From Sphaerolaimus hirsutus (taxonomy: Eukaryota; Nematoda; Chromadorea; Monhysterida; Sphaerolaimidae), in the NCBI GenBank assembly GCA_964036195.1, contig OZ038453.1, positions 23,274,352-23,338,351 on the forward strand: DNA of 64,000 nucleotides. The letters run 5' to 3'. A program made the position numbers and the translations under genes. Shown in pieces: positions 26,101 through 32,466 of this stretch (the first letter of the stretch is position 1; each line of letters starts with the position of its first letter). Under the pieces are notes generated by a model that was not told the origin of the DNA, searched no databases, and worked only from the letters and a program-made list of their open reading frames with translations.

Positions 26101-29100
26101 TCTGAATTTTTGAAAGGCAGTTAGCACGCCACTCCCTTAGAACGAATACAGTAAGCGGAGTAGGGTAATTTAGGAAAATGTTCAGAAGTTAAAGACAGAC
26201 TGAGGCACTTGAAAGTGAGCAATGATGTGAAATACTAGTAGTCCATCTCAATGTGATAGATTAAGGCTTCCCAGCTAACACCCCACAAGAAGTAAACCGG
26301 GATATTTTACCAATGCTAGTGCATGTTCGCGGAACAATGCGGCACTAGTGTTGGCAAAGCAAACCCGGTAGTTTCGGGTACCGAATTTCGGGTCTGCTTT
26401 ACAAACGCTAGTGCCGCATTGTTACATGAACAATGAGACAAACTCGGTACGCACAGAAACTCGGTACGCACATGGCATCAGCTATGTGCGGGGCGAGTTT
26501 CTGTGCGTACCGAGTTACCTTCTGTGCGTAACGGGCCTATGTGCGTGCCGAGTTTCTGTGCGTACAGCTACAGGCTCTATATTAGGTAGGCTGTGAATAA
26601 TTGCGGGAAGTGTTTTCATATCAAACATTGATGCAAATGTTGACTTCCAAGATAATTTATATTGTGTTTTCAGCATGAGCATGCCATTTCTGCAAACAAA
26701 ATTGCAAATACTCAAAGAAATATGATTCACACGGCAAATATCACAAAATTTTTACTTTTTAAATGGAAAATAACTGACTTTCAAGCTTTCCCAAAGCTCT
26801 ACAGTGACTATATTACCACAGTAAGCATAGTGTGCACTGCCTATCATTTCATATGGCTTTTATTACCCTCAGTAGCGATTTTAAAGAAAAATAGGGCTTA
26901 TTTTAACTCCAGCGATTTTTATTTTAAAAAAATAGATTTTTTTTCCCACCCTACACTGGAGTATACATACCGTATTACCTCGAAATACCCCCAGGGGGTT
27001 TATTATTTCGCCAGCAAAATTTGAGGGGGGATAATTCGAGGGGGGTCTATTATTTCGCCAGAAATTTTCGGAGATTACCCATACTCAGACGTAGAAAAAT
27101 CAAGATTCCAATAGAACGATTCTATTAACGTGTGTTCTGCATCGTACAGATGACAAACTGCGGTATTTGTCATGTACGTTCTCTTTACACTCAATTCTAG
27201 GGGGGGGGGTATTTCGAGGGGGGGGCGTTTATTATTTCCTCAACCGAATTTTAGGGGGGGGGGTATTTCGAGGGGGGGGGTTAATTCAAGGGGGGTTAAT
27301 TCGAGTTAATACGGTAAAATAGAAATACATACTTAAATACTTTTTCAGGAAGACTTGCAAACGGCGCAATCGGAATGCAACAATTTTCGCACTGAATTAT
27401 CAAATTATCGACACGCGGAATTTGAATTGAAACATCACCTGGAGCACATAAAAAATTTGCTCTGCGAAAAGCAAGTTTTGCGACAGCAACTTAAAATGGC
27501 ACTTGATGAAGTACAGAATCTGACCAAAGTGAAGGGTGTTGGTTAATTTTATTGTGATTTTTGAAATGAAAGTGCCAAAAGTTACTTATACTCTGCCGAC
27601 AGCACACTAGTATAAAAACCTACCATAATTTAATGAATATAATCTTGTGATAGATTTTGTTATTTATTATTCCATAGTAAAAATGAAATATTATGATGAA
27701 AAACTATAATTTTTGGTTCATTATTCAGACGGGTTATGGTAGGTTTTCATACTAAGCAGGGCCGTATCCAGGGGGGGCGGGGGGGGGCTTTCATGGCGCT
27801 GGTGCCTATATAGCATTTCATGGCGCTGGTGCCACCGCCAATGGCGCCTTGGCGTGACGCCTACGAATGGCGCCAGCGCTGAGCCCCCCCCCCCCCGCTC
27901 GCAGGGTTCCGTAAACAAGCAGCCCCCCGCTCAAATATCCTGGATACGTCCCTGATACTAAGTGTGTTGTCCGCCGCGTATACCTAGTTACGAACAGTCG
28001 ACCGAAACTTCGAAAACTCAAATCCACATTAAATGCATTTGATTTACCGAAATGAGTTTGTTTAGGTCGCCATAATTTTGAGTTGACGGACACCTCATTC
28101 CGGTAAACTGAAATACGTTCAAAGGATTTACCAGTTTTCGAAATTTCGGTCGACAATTGGTGTGTATAGCCAATACGGCACCATTTAATAGCTGTGCATT
28201 TGCTTGAATGTTTTTTCGGAATTTGAAATCTTACGCTACTACCGTATTTGCTTGAACAATTCCCCTGGGGGCAGAATAATGTTATCGTCAGAATTTTTTG
28301 GTGGGGGCTATTCAAGGGAATGAATTATTATTTCGTCAAAACTTTTACGCATTTTTTACCAACTCATTCAACCAATGCTTTTTAACACATTAACGTGCCA
28401 TTATTATTCAAATTGGACATACCAAATTCATCATAGAAGGGAATTATTCAAGGGGGATTATTTATAACTCGCTCGCTTTACAGGGAAAATATTTAAGCAA
28501 ATACGGCTAGGGGCAAACGGGATCCCGATCCCGGATCCCGTGAAATTCCGGGATTTAGCAGTCCCGATCCCGAAACCCCAATCCCGATCCCGAAATCCAA
28601 AAATACCAATCCCGAAAACTTTCAAATCCCGATCCCGGAAAAAAATAGTGGAAATTATAAATAATAAAAAAATGACATTTTTGCATGCAAAAATGTGAAC
28701 GCAAACCCATTTGTCCATTTGTGAACGTCCATTTTATGTCACTTTTCTGGCATCCAACAGTGTTTTGAGACCTTTATGAACAACTGTGAATGCCAGAACA
28801 ATGACGAAAATCTCTATCCCTAGACCCCATAATCCCGATCCCGAAAAAATGTCAATCCCGATCCCGATCCCGTGACCCCAATCCCGATCCTGATCCGAAA
28901 TCTCAAAATACCAATCCCGAACCCTGAAACCCCGATCCCGATCCCGAAATCTCAAAAAGTGAATCCCGATCCCGAAAAGTCAATCCCGTTTGAATCCTAA
29001 ATACGGCATACAGGCATTGAAAACTTCTGGAGTATAGTAGCGCATTTGAAACTTTATCTTAAATGTGTCACTTTAGACTAGGTACAATGCACTTATTCAT

Positions 29101-32048
29101 AACAGAAATAAAAATCAAAGTAAACAAATTTCAGCTTTACAATGACGTCATTTTGACGTTGCAACGTGTCAATGCGGAGCGAGATTTTTATCAGCAAAAT
29201 GTGGATGTTCTCAATGACAATCACGCACATCAGGTCGAAATCTTTTAATTTTATTTTCTGTGTAATCTGTTTTATACCAGCTCCTGTAAAATGTTATGTA
29301 ATGTGTTACACTAATTTGTCAAGTTCCATGCAAAATGTCAAGTGTCTAGTAATTTTCCATTTATTTTAAATATTTTGCACTGTACATGACATTAGGCAAA
29401 TTTTTATCTGACATTTTACACGGTGCGCCCGTGTTGGCAGTCCCGTACCCTGTAAAGTGTACAGTAAGCCTTTAAATATCATGTAAAATGCCGTACAAAC
29501 TTGTCAAGTGTCATGCGATATGTCAAAATTTCTCTAATACAAGCTTTTACTTTTAATTGACATTTGACTTGACGCTTCACGTGGTGCGGGACAGCCCCCG
29601 GGTCTCACTGTTAATCAAATTACGTATGGCATTCTCATTTTTTATACAACAACAATATTTTTTGCATTATTTATATTTTTATCTTCCCAGTTAGCATCGG
29701 CTGAGCGCGCACTCACTCGAGAGAAAAACCGCTGCGCCGCAATGACGCAACAAGCTTTGGATTTGCACTCGCAAATGCTCGGATATGTCAGAGATGTTGG
29801 TGGAATTTTTTCGTTTTTTTAAAATCTACGTTAACTGTAGTTGACGGACACCTCATTCCAGTGAACTCAAATGCGTTCAAAGCTAATTAATGAGTTTTCA
29901 ACCCCCCCGCCCCCCGCCCCTCGCAGCTGGGAAATCTCCGTCAAATATCCACAAACGAACGAAACGCAAACGCCGAACGCCTAGCGGCTTCGGACGCGAA
30001 ATATGACGCTTTATTGGCACTAAGCCAAAGACATCAAGCGCATTTAGTTGAGCTATATAAAGCTTTGGAACAAAGTGGACAGTCGAGCGAACGGAAAATG
30101 ACTGGATGTAAGGAAGGCGGGGCTTATGATGTAAAGGACCGCACGCAGGAAAGAAAGCAATTTAGTGTTGGCGGTGTGCCAGTTTTGGGTTGGTTGGATT
30201 AGCTTTTTGGGCCTAGTATTTTTGGGGTTTATGTAGCTATATATTTCGACTGACTGCACACTTTATAGTGAAATGCACTCTGTGATAGGGATAGGAAAAA
30301 ACGTGTTTTAACGACCTCTTTTTTAAATACATTTGTTTGAACGGGATTTGGTAGTTTTATTGAAATGGGAATAAAGGGTAAAAATGTCAGTGGACTAAAT
30401 ATACAACTTCAGGGGTCTCCAATATTTTGGCCTTCGCGGGGGCTGGATAGATAGATATTCTGGGGGGGGGCTCGCGGGGGCAAAATATATGGGATTTGCA
30501 ATGCAAAGAAGGCAGAAAGGGGAAAAATCACTAAAAACAGGTTAAAAGTTGCCAAAATAGGTATATAAACACGTGTATAGACAAAAGCCGCGATTTTGAA
30601 GGTGAAAAAGTATAAAATGGTAGTAAAATAAACGATTTTGAGCGAAAATTGGCATAAAATTTCTCAAAAATCGCTCCAGAAAGTTAGCTAGCTGGCCGAT
30701 TTTGGGGGTAGATAGCCAAACATTTTGTCTCTGGGATAGATAGATAGTTGAGCGGCCTCCGAGATACATAGATAGCTGGTGGATTAGGGGGGGGGGGGTT
30801 CAGCCCCCCTAGCCCTGTTCAACTTCCACTTTTAGTTTTTTTTAAAACAACCCCATATTTTCAAATGCATTTAAAAACAATAGTGAAAAACGATTTGTGA
30901 TGAAACCAGAAATTTTCCAGATGGCAGTTTGAACGAGTTGGAAACACGCCAAAAATCGCCGATAATCCAACATGGCCAAATTGTCATGCAGCAGCAAATT
31001 TCGGCCAGACAAAATTCCAATTCTCAAACTGGGTCACCCTGTACTAAAAGTGGTGCCAACTTTGCCTATTTACAGGGTGGGTCAAATAAGTTACTAGGAA
31101 AAAGTGCAAAGGTTTGTTTTTTTAGGGAGGGGGTAATTGAAGATTATTTTGTTTTTAGGCGGAATTTTTGACGATTTCAATATACCGAATGAAAGGAAGA
31201 AATTTGAATTACGTTGAAAAATACTAATATTATAATTATCATTTTATTAACATCTTTGTATGTTTGTATTTGCAAATCGTGTTTACAGATATTTGGTGCA
31301 AATTCAGAACACTGGCGTAAAAGTAAATTTATTGTTACACTCGGCGGACCGCACGCTATGCATTTTTCTGAAGGAACCACTCCATCATGATGTCATCATT
31401 AAAAAATAAAAATAATTCCAGCAAAAAAAAAGAAAAAACATTTCGGGAAAAAACATTCCTCATTTGTACGCGACTCCGCCATTCTTTTTTTTCAAAATAT
31501 TTTTCTTTTTGTGAAATTGCATATCCAGCTCGCGCGTTCTCGACAAAGACATAAATAATTTTAAGTGCATACTTTGCGGTCCGCCGAGTATACACGTTTT
31601 GAACTGAGCATATGTCAACAGTTCATGTTGTCACCTGTGAAGTGTCAAACGTCATGCAAAACGGTATAAAAATTTGTCAAATGTCAAAAATTATTAAAAA
31701 ATAGAATAGTCATTTACAAAAGAAGGAAAAACAATTCGAACACTTAATTCCAGAGGGTTTTGTCATCTTTACTTGCCACTTACCATTTATATTATCACTT
31801 GTCCATCTGCGGCATTCGCACAAGTTGAAAATCCATTCAAAAATCTGCATTGTGATCCCATTTTTCTCTCCCAGAAAACATCCACTAGCAGTCAGCAGCA
31901 GAAATCTTCAGTGGGACAGAAAGCTGGCACAATGCCAAATAATCACCAGAGACAATATTCCGCCTATGTCACACAAAGTAGTGACAGTGATTTTAACTTT
32001 GATGAAGCGAGGAAAAGAAATTTGGTGAGAGCTGGTAGTTTGCAGTGA
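13914..32048 (+). CDS. TSC1: TSC1 (hamartin), 3' part of the gene: middle, coiled coil and C-terminus
   Basis: Hamartin partners tuberin (TSC2) and TBC1D7 on lysosomal membranes; the complex switches off Rheb and so restrains mTORC1. The exons are listed separately. Those from 18060 to 32048 join by phase into one open frame ending in TGA. The chain has a Ser-rich linker, a segment around NSVFYDAIFSQLRDSENIFG like the family's PPYDHLFE region, then a coiled coil of roughly 450 residues. This starts CCMLKQLLAYE, matching the family's [11 protein letters not shown], and ends AKYDALLALSQRHQ..LVELYKALE, matching the family's SRYEAQ..ILDLYGRLE. A polar tail follows. Introns are filled with MITEs. 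The N-terminal exons are at 61207-63727, downstream. I infer the identity from remembered family features; a search was not possible. Confidence 0.78.
14349..14741. mobile_element. hAT-type MITE in TSC1 intron, 8-bp TSD
   Basis: GACTCCGC flanks it at 14341-14348 and 14742-14749. It carries the GATAGATAGCTG, CGATTTTGAG and poly-G features of the 11870 family. Its target looks like an older repeat: GTACTCGACTCCGC followed by TTTTTTCAAC resembles 31470-31500. Confidence 0.75.
14812..15037. mobile_element. TGTCAACT foldback MITE
   Basis: The left arm has CACACACGCTAGTTGACATC and TTCGTGTCAACT. The right arm has AGTTGACACGAATTCAGTTG and ATCCAGCTTGTGTGG. The arms are inverted repeats. Relatives are nested at 34625-35030 and 47825-48230. 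Confidence 0.65.
15133..15276 (+). CDS. TSC1: TSC1 exon, linker region
   Basis: Acceptor TTTTTCCGCAG and donor AATG|GTTTG bound a 144-nt exon in phase with the exon at 13914-14168 (the split codon is G|GT, Gly). It encodes 48 residues beginning LERSRSSQISSNSLL and ending DKPVIKEN, polar and low in hydrophobic residues. It exits in phase 1. Confidence 0.65.
15320..16315. repeat. Intronic MITE cluster (CGAACCGCCCTTGGA family plus poly-G fragment)
   Basis: CGTTCGAACCGCCCTTG and its complement occur at about 15465, 15590, 15635, 16055 and 16105, with AGTGTGCGGTGCGCC-like ends near 15660 and 16130. At 16213-16305 lies a truncated copy of the TTTTTGAGCGGGGGG / GAGGCCGGCGAACGG element. No exon is seen here. 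Confidence 0.6.
16408..17036. mobile_element. hAT-type MITE, TAGGGTTGG ends, 8-bp TSD
   Basis: TAGGGTTGGAAAAAAAACG at left and CGGCCAACCCTA at right, flanked by ATTGTAAC at 16400-16407 and 17037-17044. The interior (CTCCCAGATATGACC through TACCTAGTGCTTAGTACTAA) is shared with 20847-21496 and, in the other orientation, 22125-22785, so one family has hit this gene's introns three times. Confidence 0.92.
17201..17296 (+). CDS. TSC1: Possible TSC1 exon
   Basis: Acceptor TTTTTCAATTTCAG is strong. The first two bases complete the phase-1 codon left by the exon ending at 15276. The frame reads SGTNSVDQKLFCSRTSPASS then a basic stretch. The donor (CAC|GTTTTT) is weak and leaves phase 1, which does not fit the next confident exon at 18060 (phase 0). 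Either a small exon is missed, or a donor inside is used, or this exon is wrong. Confidence 0.45.
17398..17834. mobile_element. Intronic TACCGTATTTCCTCGAAATA inverted-repeat element
   Basis: Starts TACCGTATTTCCTCGAAATA, ends TCGAGGAAATACGGTA, with poly-C and CTCGAAATACCCCC steps near both ends. Relatives: 26968-27315, 39341-39757. A clear target duplication beyond TA could not be read. Confidence 0.7.
18060..18300 (+). CDS. TSC1: TSC1 exon, acidic Ser/Thr linker
   Basis: Acceptor GTACGCAG, donor TTTG|GTAAGA. It reads STPQTEEATEALSSGSGQSD and later FGATMADGGRHFVDLQRVAE, about 80 residues, leaving in phase 1. GTACGCAG just upstream is only 8 bases after an open frame at about 17979-18051 (reading GFSGNYKNCTSGVPPARAF), so a frameshift or missed intron may separate the two. 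Codon use is clearly coding-like. Confidence 0.7.
18470..18557. mobile_element. Short hairpin element in intron
   Basis: TAGGTTGAAATAAAGTTCTG with CTGTCAGT at left pairs with ACTGACAGAACTTTCTTTCC and CAACCTA at right, around a 35-bp centre. It is a compact, nearly perfect inverted repeat. Confidence 0.6.
18776..18963 (+). CDS. TSC1: TSC1 exon
   Basis: Acceptor CACACAG, donor CTCAG|GTGGGT. Phase 1 entry gives Val, then PCNESPYNNNDDITVTDELK and a stretch ending RARFHSQCWAQ, 63 residues, leaving in phase 0. It has no internal Met near its start, so a Met-based ORF scan would miss it. Confidence 0.7.
19173..19300. mobile_element. Truncated TAGGGTTGG MITE
   Basis: TAGGGTTGGCCGATGTTTTT followed by A/T-run blocks and AGCCGAAATTTTTAGTATTA matches one end of the 22125-22785 element; the other end is absent. 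Confidence 0.6.
19320..19560. repeat. Dispersed repeat, inverted relative of 9300-9540
   Basis: It shares the reverse complement of CCTTATCTCGGAACTGGGGG, CGAGCAAACCAAAA and ATCAAAATCGGCCAATGTAC with unit 0. The conserved reading frame comes from the shared repeat. Confidence 0.65.
19754..19914 (+). CDS. TSC1: TSC1 exon
   Basis: Acceptor AATATTGCAG, donor ACAAG|GTTTTT. Phase 0 entry, phase 2 exit. It encodes PPISLADLGQSSTDFEDNHF followed by an acidic stretch and ends MGSDDAPAT, 53 residues. An acidic, Ser-containing linker fits hamartin's disordered middle. Confidence 0.7.
19990..20300. repeat. GTAAAATGTCA-family fragment with GGCGCCATGG part
   Basis: TGTCAAATGTCTGTAAAATG motifs and a GGTGCGGGACTGCTCCC end belong to a dispersed inverted-repeat family whose other ends read GGCAGTCCCG (29446). 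GGCGCCATGGTACGGCGTAC-like palindromes follow. Intronic. Confidence 0.5.
20545..20656 (+). CDS. TSC1: TSC1 exon
   Basis: Acceptor TTTTTTTCAACAG, donor ATACAG|GTAAAG. The first base completes AG|A (Arg), then KRSRSCPAPMYSALRIAVLQ and TDAIDGGDSIHQPVGIQ. The exit is phase 0. Only this of the three frames fits both neighbours. Confidence 0.7.
20847..21496. mobile_element. hAT-type MITE, TAGGGATGG ends, 8-bp TSD
   Basis: Flanked by ATGCAAAG at 20839-20846 and 21497-21504; ends TAGGGATGGC and GGCATTCCCTA. The interior shares CTCCCAGATATGG and TACCTAGTGCTTAGTACTAA with 16408-17036. It is inserted into a GTAAAATGTCA-type repeat, so it is nested. Confidence 0.9.
21695..21963 (+). CDS. TSC1: TSC1 exon entering the conserved pre-coiled-coil segment
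   Basis: Acceptor TGCCCCCAG, donor GAAAG|GTGGGT. Phase 0 entry, phase 2 exit, about 89 residues. It starts NMFPSLHKQKFQLTSCDPAK, passes a Pro-rich part (GPVPTAPPIGSG) and ends NSVFYDAIFSQLRDSENIFG then VQSGAIE. The last part aligns in character with hamartin's PPYDHLFE...RKTEELL block just ahead of the coiled coil. Confidence 0.75.
22125..22785. mobile_element. hAT-type MITE, 8-bp TSD
   Basis: GACAAGAC flanks it at 22117-22124 and 22786-22793. Ends TAGGGTTGGCCGATG and TTTTCCAACCCTA. It lies in the opposite orientation to its sibling at 16408-17036 (the TTTAAAAAAACGTTG blocks and CCTCCACAGTGTGTAACTTC are shared). Confidence 0.92.
22968..23154 (+). CDS. TSC1: TSC1 exon
   Basis: Acceptor TTTTTCTCAG, donor CCCTG|GTTTGT. 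AG|C gives Ser, then KPTKIVQPAIMSNVLSEYFR and RQILEYQSQKNSDG, 62 residues, leaving in phase 0. The charged, helix-prone start leads into the coiled coil. Confidence 0.75.
23579..23678 (+). CDS. TSC1: TSC1 exon, start of coiled coil
   Basis: Acceptor CGTCTTTTAG, donor TTTTTG|GTTTG. It reads VDYLQNECCMLKQLLAYETL then SSQMAQNRARALF. This matches in position and pattern the family's [20 protein letters not shown] start of the coiled coil. Phase 0 in, phase 1 out. Confidence 0.8.
23765..24172. mobile_element. GATAGATAGCTG MITE with near-perfect TSD
   Basis: Begins AGGGGTATCTTGGATTTCGA, carries CTCCGGAGGGATAGATAGCT and CGATTTTGAGCGAAAATTGG, and ends ATTCGAGATCTCTGG. TAAGTACC and TATGTACC flank it (7 of 8 match). 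Same family as 11870-12813. Confidence 0.7.
24340..24796. mobile_element. Poly-C MITE fragment followed by GTGAAGTGAAAAA foldback
   Basis: 24340-24565 is a partial GATAGATAGCTG/poly-C element. 24565-24796 is a foldback with CACTTGACACTTTTTCAAGT, ATATGAGTGAAGTGAAAAA and their complements, ending GGGCAGATGTGCGTATCAGT. One seems to have inserted into the other. Confidence 0.6.
24910..25139 (+). CDS. TSC1: TSC1 exon, coiled coil
   Basis: Acceptor TTCCTTCGCAG, donor GCAGAG|GTTTGC. G|CG completes Ala, then RLKQCQITSDQLSASRAENH and later VKKLKQERDTLMAKLTIAE, 77 residues with regular heptad-like Leu spacing. It corresponds to the part of hamartin rich in QLQEQRDTM..L. Exits in phase 0. Confidence 0.8.
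25140..26673. repeat. Intron with foldback fragments and three compact palindromes
   Basis: 25260-25470 is a CTCATTCCGGTAAACTC-type hairpin fragment. 25510-25745 resembles the TACTCCGGTTAC MITE (CACTTTGCACGCATGGTT). 25998-26078 is a near-perfect hairpin, arms AAACCCGCCACGCACAG and GTGCGTGGCGGGTTT. 26337-26420 is a second one (GCGGCACTAGTGTTGGC with GCTAGTGCCGC). 26430-26575 repeats GAAACTCGGTACGCAC in both orientations. No exon is seen. Confidence 0.6.
26674..26820 (+). CDS. TSC1: Possible TSC1 exon, coiled-coil region
   Basis: Acceptor TTGTGTTTTCAG, donor ACCACA|GTAAGC, 147 nt, phase 0 to 0. It begins HEHAISANKIANTQRNMIHT, which suits a helix, but continues TKFLLFKWKITDFQAFPKLY, unlike a coiled coil. 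A shorter form or intron read-through is possible; skipping it leaves the frame intact. Confidence 0.45.
26968..27315. mobile_element. TACCGTATTACCTCGAAATA element in intron
   Basis: Left end TACCGTATTACCTCGAAATA, right end GAGTTAATACGGTA, with GGGGGTATTTCGAGGGGGG blocks. Same family as 17398-17834. It ends only about 30 bp before the next TSC1 exon's acceptor. Confidence 0.7.
27349..27528 (+). CDS. TSC1: TSC1 exon, coiled coil
   Basis: Acceptor ACTTTTTCAG, donor CCAAA|GTGAAG, 180 nt, phase 0 both ends. It reads EDLQTAQSECNNFRTELSNY then LEHIKNLLCEKQVLRQQLKM and ALDEVQNLT. Very regular heptads and high Gln/Glu/Leu. It equals the central hamartin coiled coil (family [20 protein letters not shown]). 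Confidence 0.82.
27587..27982. mobile_element. Tc1/mariner-type MITE interrupted by a hAT MITE
   Basis: TATACTCTGCCGACAG and TTGTCCGCCGCGTATA are the outer inverted ends of the 2970-3163 family. The body shares ACCTACCATAATTTAATGAA and TTTTTGGTTCATTATTCAGA with that element. It is split by the insertion at 27757-27954. Confidence 0.75.
27757..27954. mobile_element. hAT-type MITE nested in a mariner MITE, 8-bp TSD
   Basis: CAGGGCCGTATCCAGG and TGGATACGTCCCTG are its inverted ends; ATACTAAG flanks it at 27749-27756 and 27955-27962. The uninterrupted host form (CATACTAAGTGTG) is present at 3137-3149, which proves the insertion direction. Confidence 0.93.
28240..28507. mobile_element. TACCGTATTTGCTTGAACAA inverted-repeat element
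   Basis: Left end TACCGTATTTGCTTGAACAA, right end TTAAGCAAATACGG, interior with AATTATTCAAGGG steps. Its right end served as target for the next element. Relative: 35928-36247. Confidence 0.65.
28508..28999. mobile_element. hAT-type MITE with GATCCCGATCCC core, 8-bp TSD
   Basis: AATACGGC flanks it at 28500-28507 and 29000-29007. Ends TAGGGGCAAACGGGATC and TCCCGTTTGAATCCTA. Sibling of 10132-10660, and like it holds the TTTTCTGGCATCCAACAGTG segment. Confidence 0.9.
29135..29233 (+). CDS. TSC1: TSC1 exon, coiled coil
   Basis: Acceptor AAATTTCAG, donor CATCAG|GTCGAA, 99 nt, phase 0. It encodes LYNDVILTLQRVNAERDFYQ then QNVDVLNDNHAHQ. It fits hamartin's [20 protein letters not shown] stretch in pattern. 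Confidence 0.78.
29280..29600. repeat. GTAAAATGTCA-family inverted repeats in intron
   Basis: CAGCTCCTGTAAAATG...GGTGCGCCCGTG and GGCAGTCCCGTACCCTGTAA...GGTGCGGGACAGCCCCCGG bracket two tandem elements built of TGTCAAATGTCATG-like words. Comparable blocks are at 20740-20846, 21505-21690, 22010-22116 and 22794-22870. Confidence 0.55.
29691..29795 (+). CDS. TSC1: TSC1 exon, coiled coil
   Basis: Acceptor ATCTTCCCAG, donor AGAGAT|GTTGGT, 105 nt, phase 0. Reads LASAERALTREKNRCAAMTQ then QALDLHSQMLGYVRD, with alternating charged and Leu/Ala positions. Confidence 0.78.
29927..30107 (+). CDS. TSC1: TSC1 exon, end of coiled coil (LVELYKALE)
   Basis: Acceptor CGCCCCTCGCAG, donor GGAT|GTAAGG. Phase 0 in, phase 1 out; this donor alone fits the next exon (T|AT, Tyr). 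It contains AERLAASDAKYDALLALSQR then HLVELYKALEQS, the best coiled-coil match to hamartin (SRYEAQKRITQ..ILDLYGRLEKD). Confidence 0.82.
30410..30817. mobile_element. GATAGATAGCTG MITE in intron
   Basis: Begins CAGGGGTCTCCAATATTTTG, ends CCCCCCTAGCCCTG, flanked by TACAACTT and TTCAACTT (7 of 8 match). It has the CGATTTTGAGCGAAAATTGG and TCGCTCCAGA parts of the 11870 family. Confidence 0.72.
30921..31111 (+). CDS. TSC1: TSC1 exon, C-terminal tail
   Basis: Acceptor AAATTTTCCAG, donor GCAAAG|GTTTGT. The two first bases finish Tyr, then GSLNELETRQKSPIIQHGQI and a Gln/Ser/Asn-rich tail with GANFAYLQGGSNKLLGKSAK. Hamartin tails beyond the coiled coil are likewise low-complexity and Ser-rich. Confidence 0.72.
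31336..31592. mobile_element. Tc1/mariner-type MITE, CTCGGCGGACCGCA ends
   Basis: CACTCGGCGGACCGCACGC and GCGGTCCGCCGAGTATA are inverted repeats 255 bp apart. The middle has a GTACGCGACTCCGCCATTC stretch resembling the sequence around the 14349-14741 insertion. Intronic. Confidence 0.68.
31600..31874. repeat. Last TSC1 intron remainder
   Basis: A GTCAAACGTCATGCAAAACG stretch (GTAAAATGTCA family) and AT-rich sequence, then the polypyrimidine acceptor TTTTTCTCTCCCAG. No other signal. Confidence 0.5.
31875..32048 (+). CDS. TSC1: TSC1 terminal exon with stop
   Basis: Acceptor TTTTTCTCTCCCAG, phase 0, 57 codons and TGA at 32046-32048. It reads KTSTSSQQQKSSVGQKAGTM, later YVTQSSDSDFNFDEARKRNL, ending VRAGSLQ. 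A GTGAGA after AATTTG could serve as a donor, but reading on to the stop is simplest. The nearest AATAAA are at 32781 and 32935, rather far, so the 3' end is unsettled. Confidence 0.7.
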   Translation, partial: KTSTSSQQQKSSVGQKAGTMPNNHQRQYSAYVTQSSDSDFNFDEARKRNLVRAGSLQ

Positions 32049-32070
32049 TTTTGGAGGTTTTGGGTCTATT

Positions 32071-32308
32071 GGCGCACCGCACACTGCAAAGTGTAACGAT
32101 CGGGTCCGGACGTTTTAATTTCCGCCCGGGAAGAATTATAAAGTCAGTTCGGACGATTTAATTTACGACACATCTAAAAAAATTACTGAAATTTGGGTCG
32201 GTTCTGACGATTTTTAATTCCACCCCTCTTTTTTAATTCCGCCTTTGAATTCCACCCATGCAAAAATCGTCCGAACTTCCCGTTATACTTTGCAGTGTGC
32301 GGTGCGCC
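32071..32308. mobile_element. MITE with GGCGCACCGCACACTGCAAA ends
   Basis: Left end GGCGCACCGCACACTGCAAA and right end TTTGCAGTGTGCGGTGCGCC are perfect 20-base inverted repeats. ATT sits directly outside both ends (32068-32070, 32309-32311), a possible 3-bp duplication. Inside are GTCCGGACGTTTTAATT-type inverted arms. It lies 22 bp after the TSC1 stop. Confidence 0.8.
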
Positions 32309-32319
32309 ATTAGGGTTGG

Positions 32320-32466
32320 GACGATATGAGCTTCGATATCGATATCCTATATTTTTTCAGAAAATATATGTATTCGATATTGTCATCCATATGGACCCGC
32401 TATATCGATATCGATATTTACGATAAATAGTCAATATTCGATACAATATATCTTCCAACCCCAGTC
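32320..32466. repeat. ATCGATATCGATAT-rich inverted repeat
   Basis: TAGGGTTGGGACGATATGAG at left and TATATCTTCCAACCCCA at right bound a sequence of GATATCGATATC words. Probably a MITE; no target duplication is clear. Confidence 0.55.

Noticed and set aside
31356-31595. 79-codon minus-strand ORF
   Set aside because: Lies wholly inside the CTCGGCGGACCGCA mariner-type MITE.
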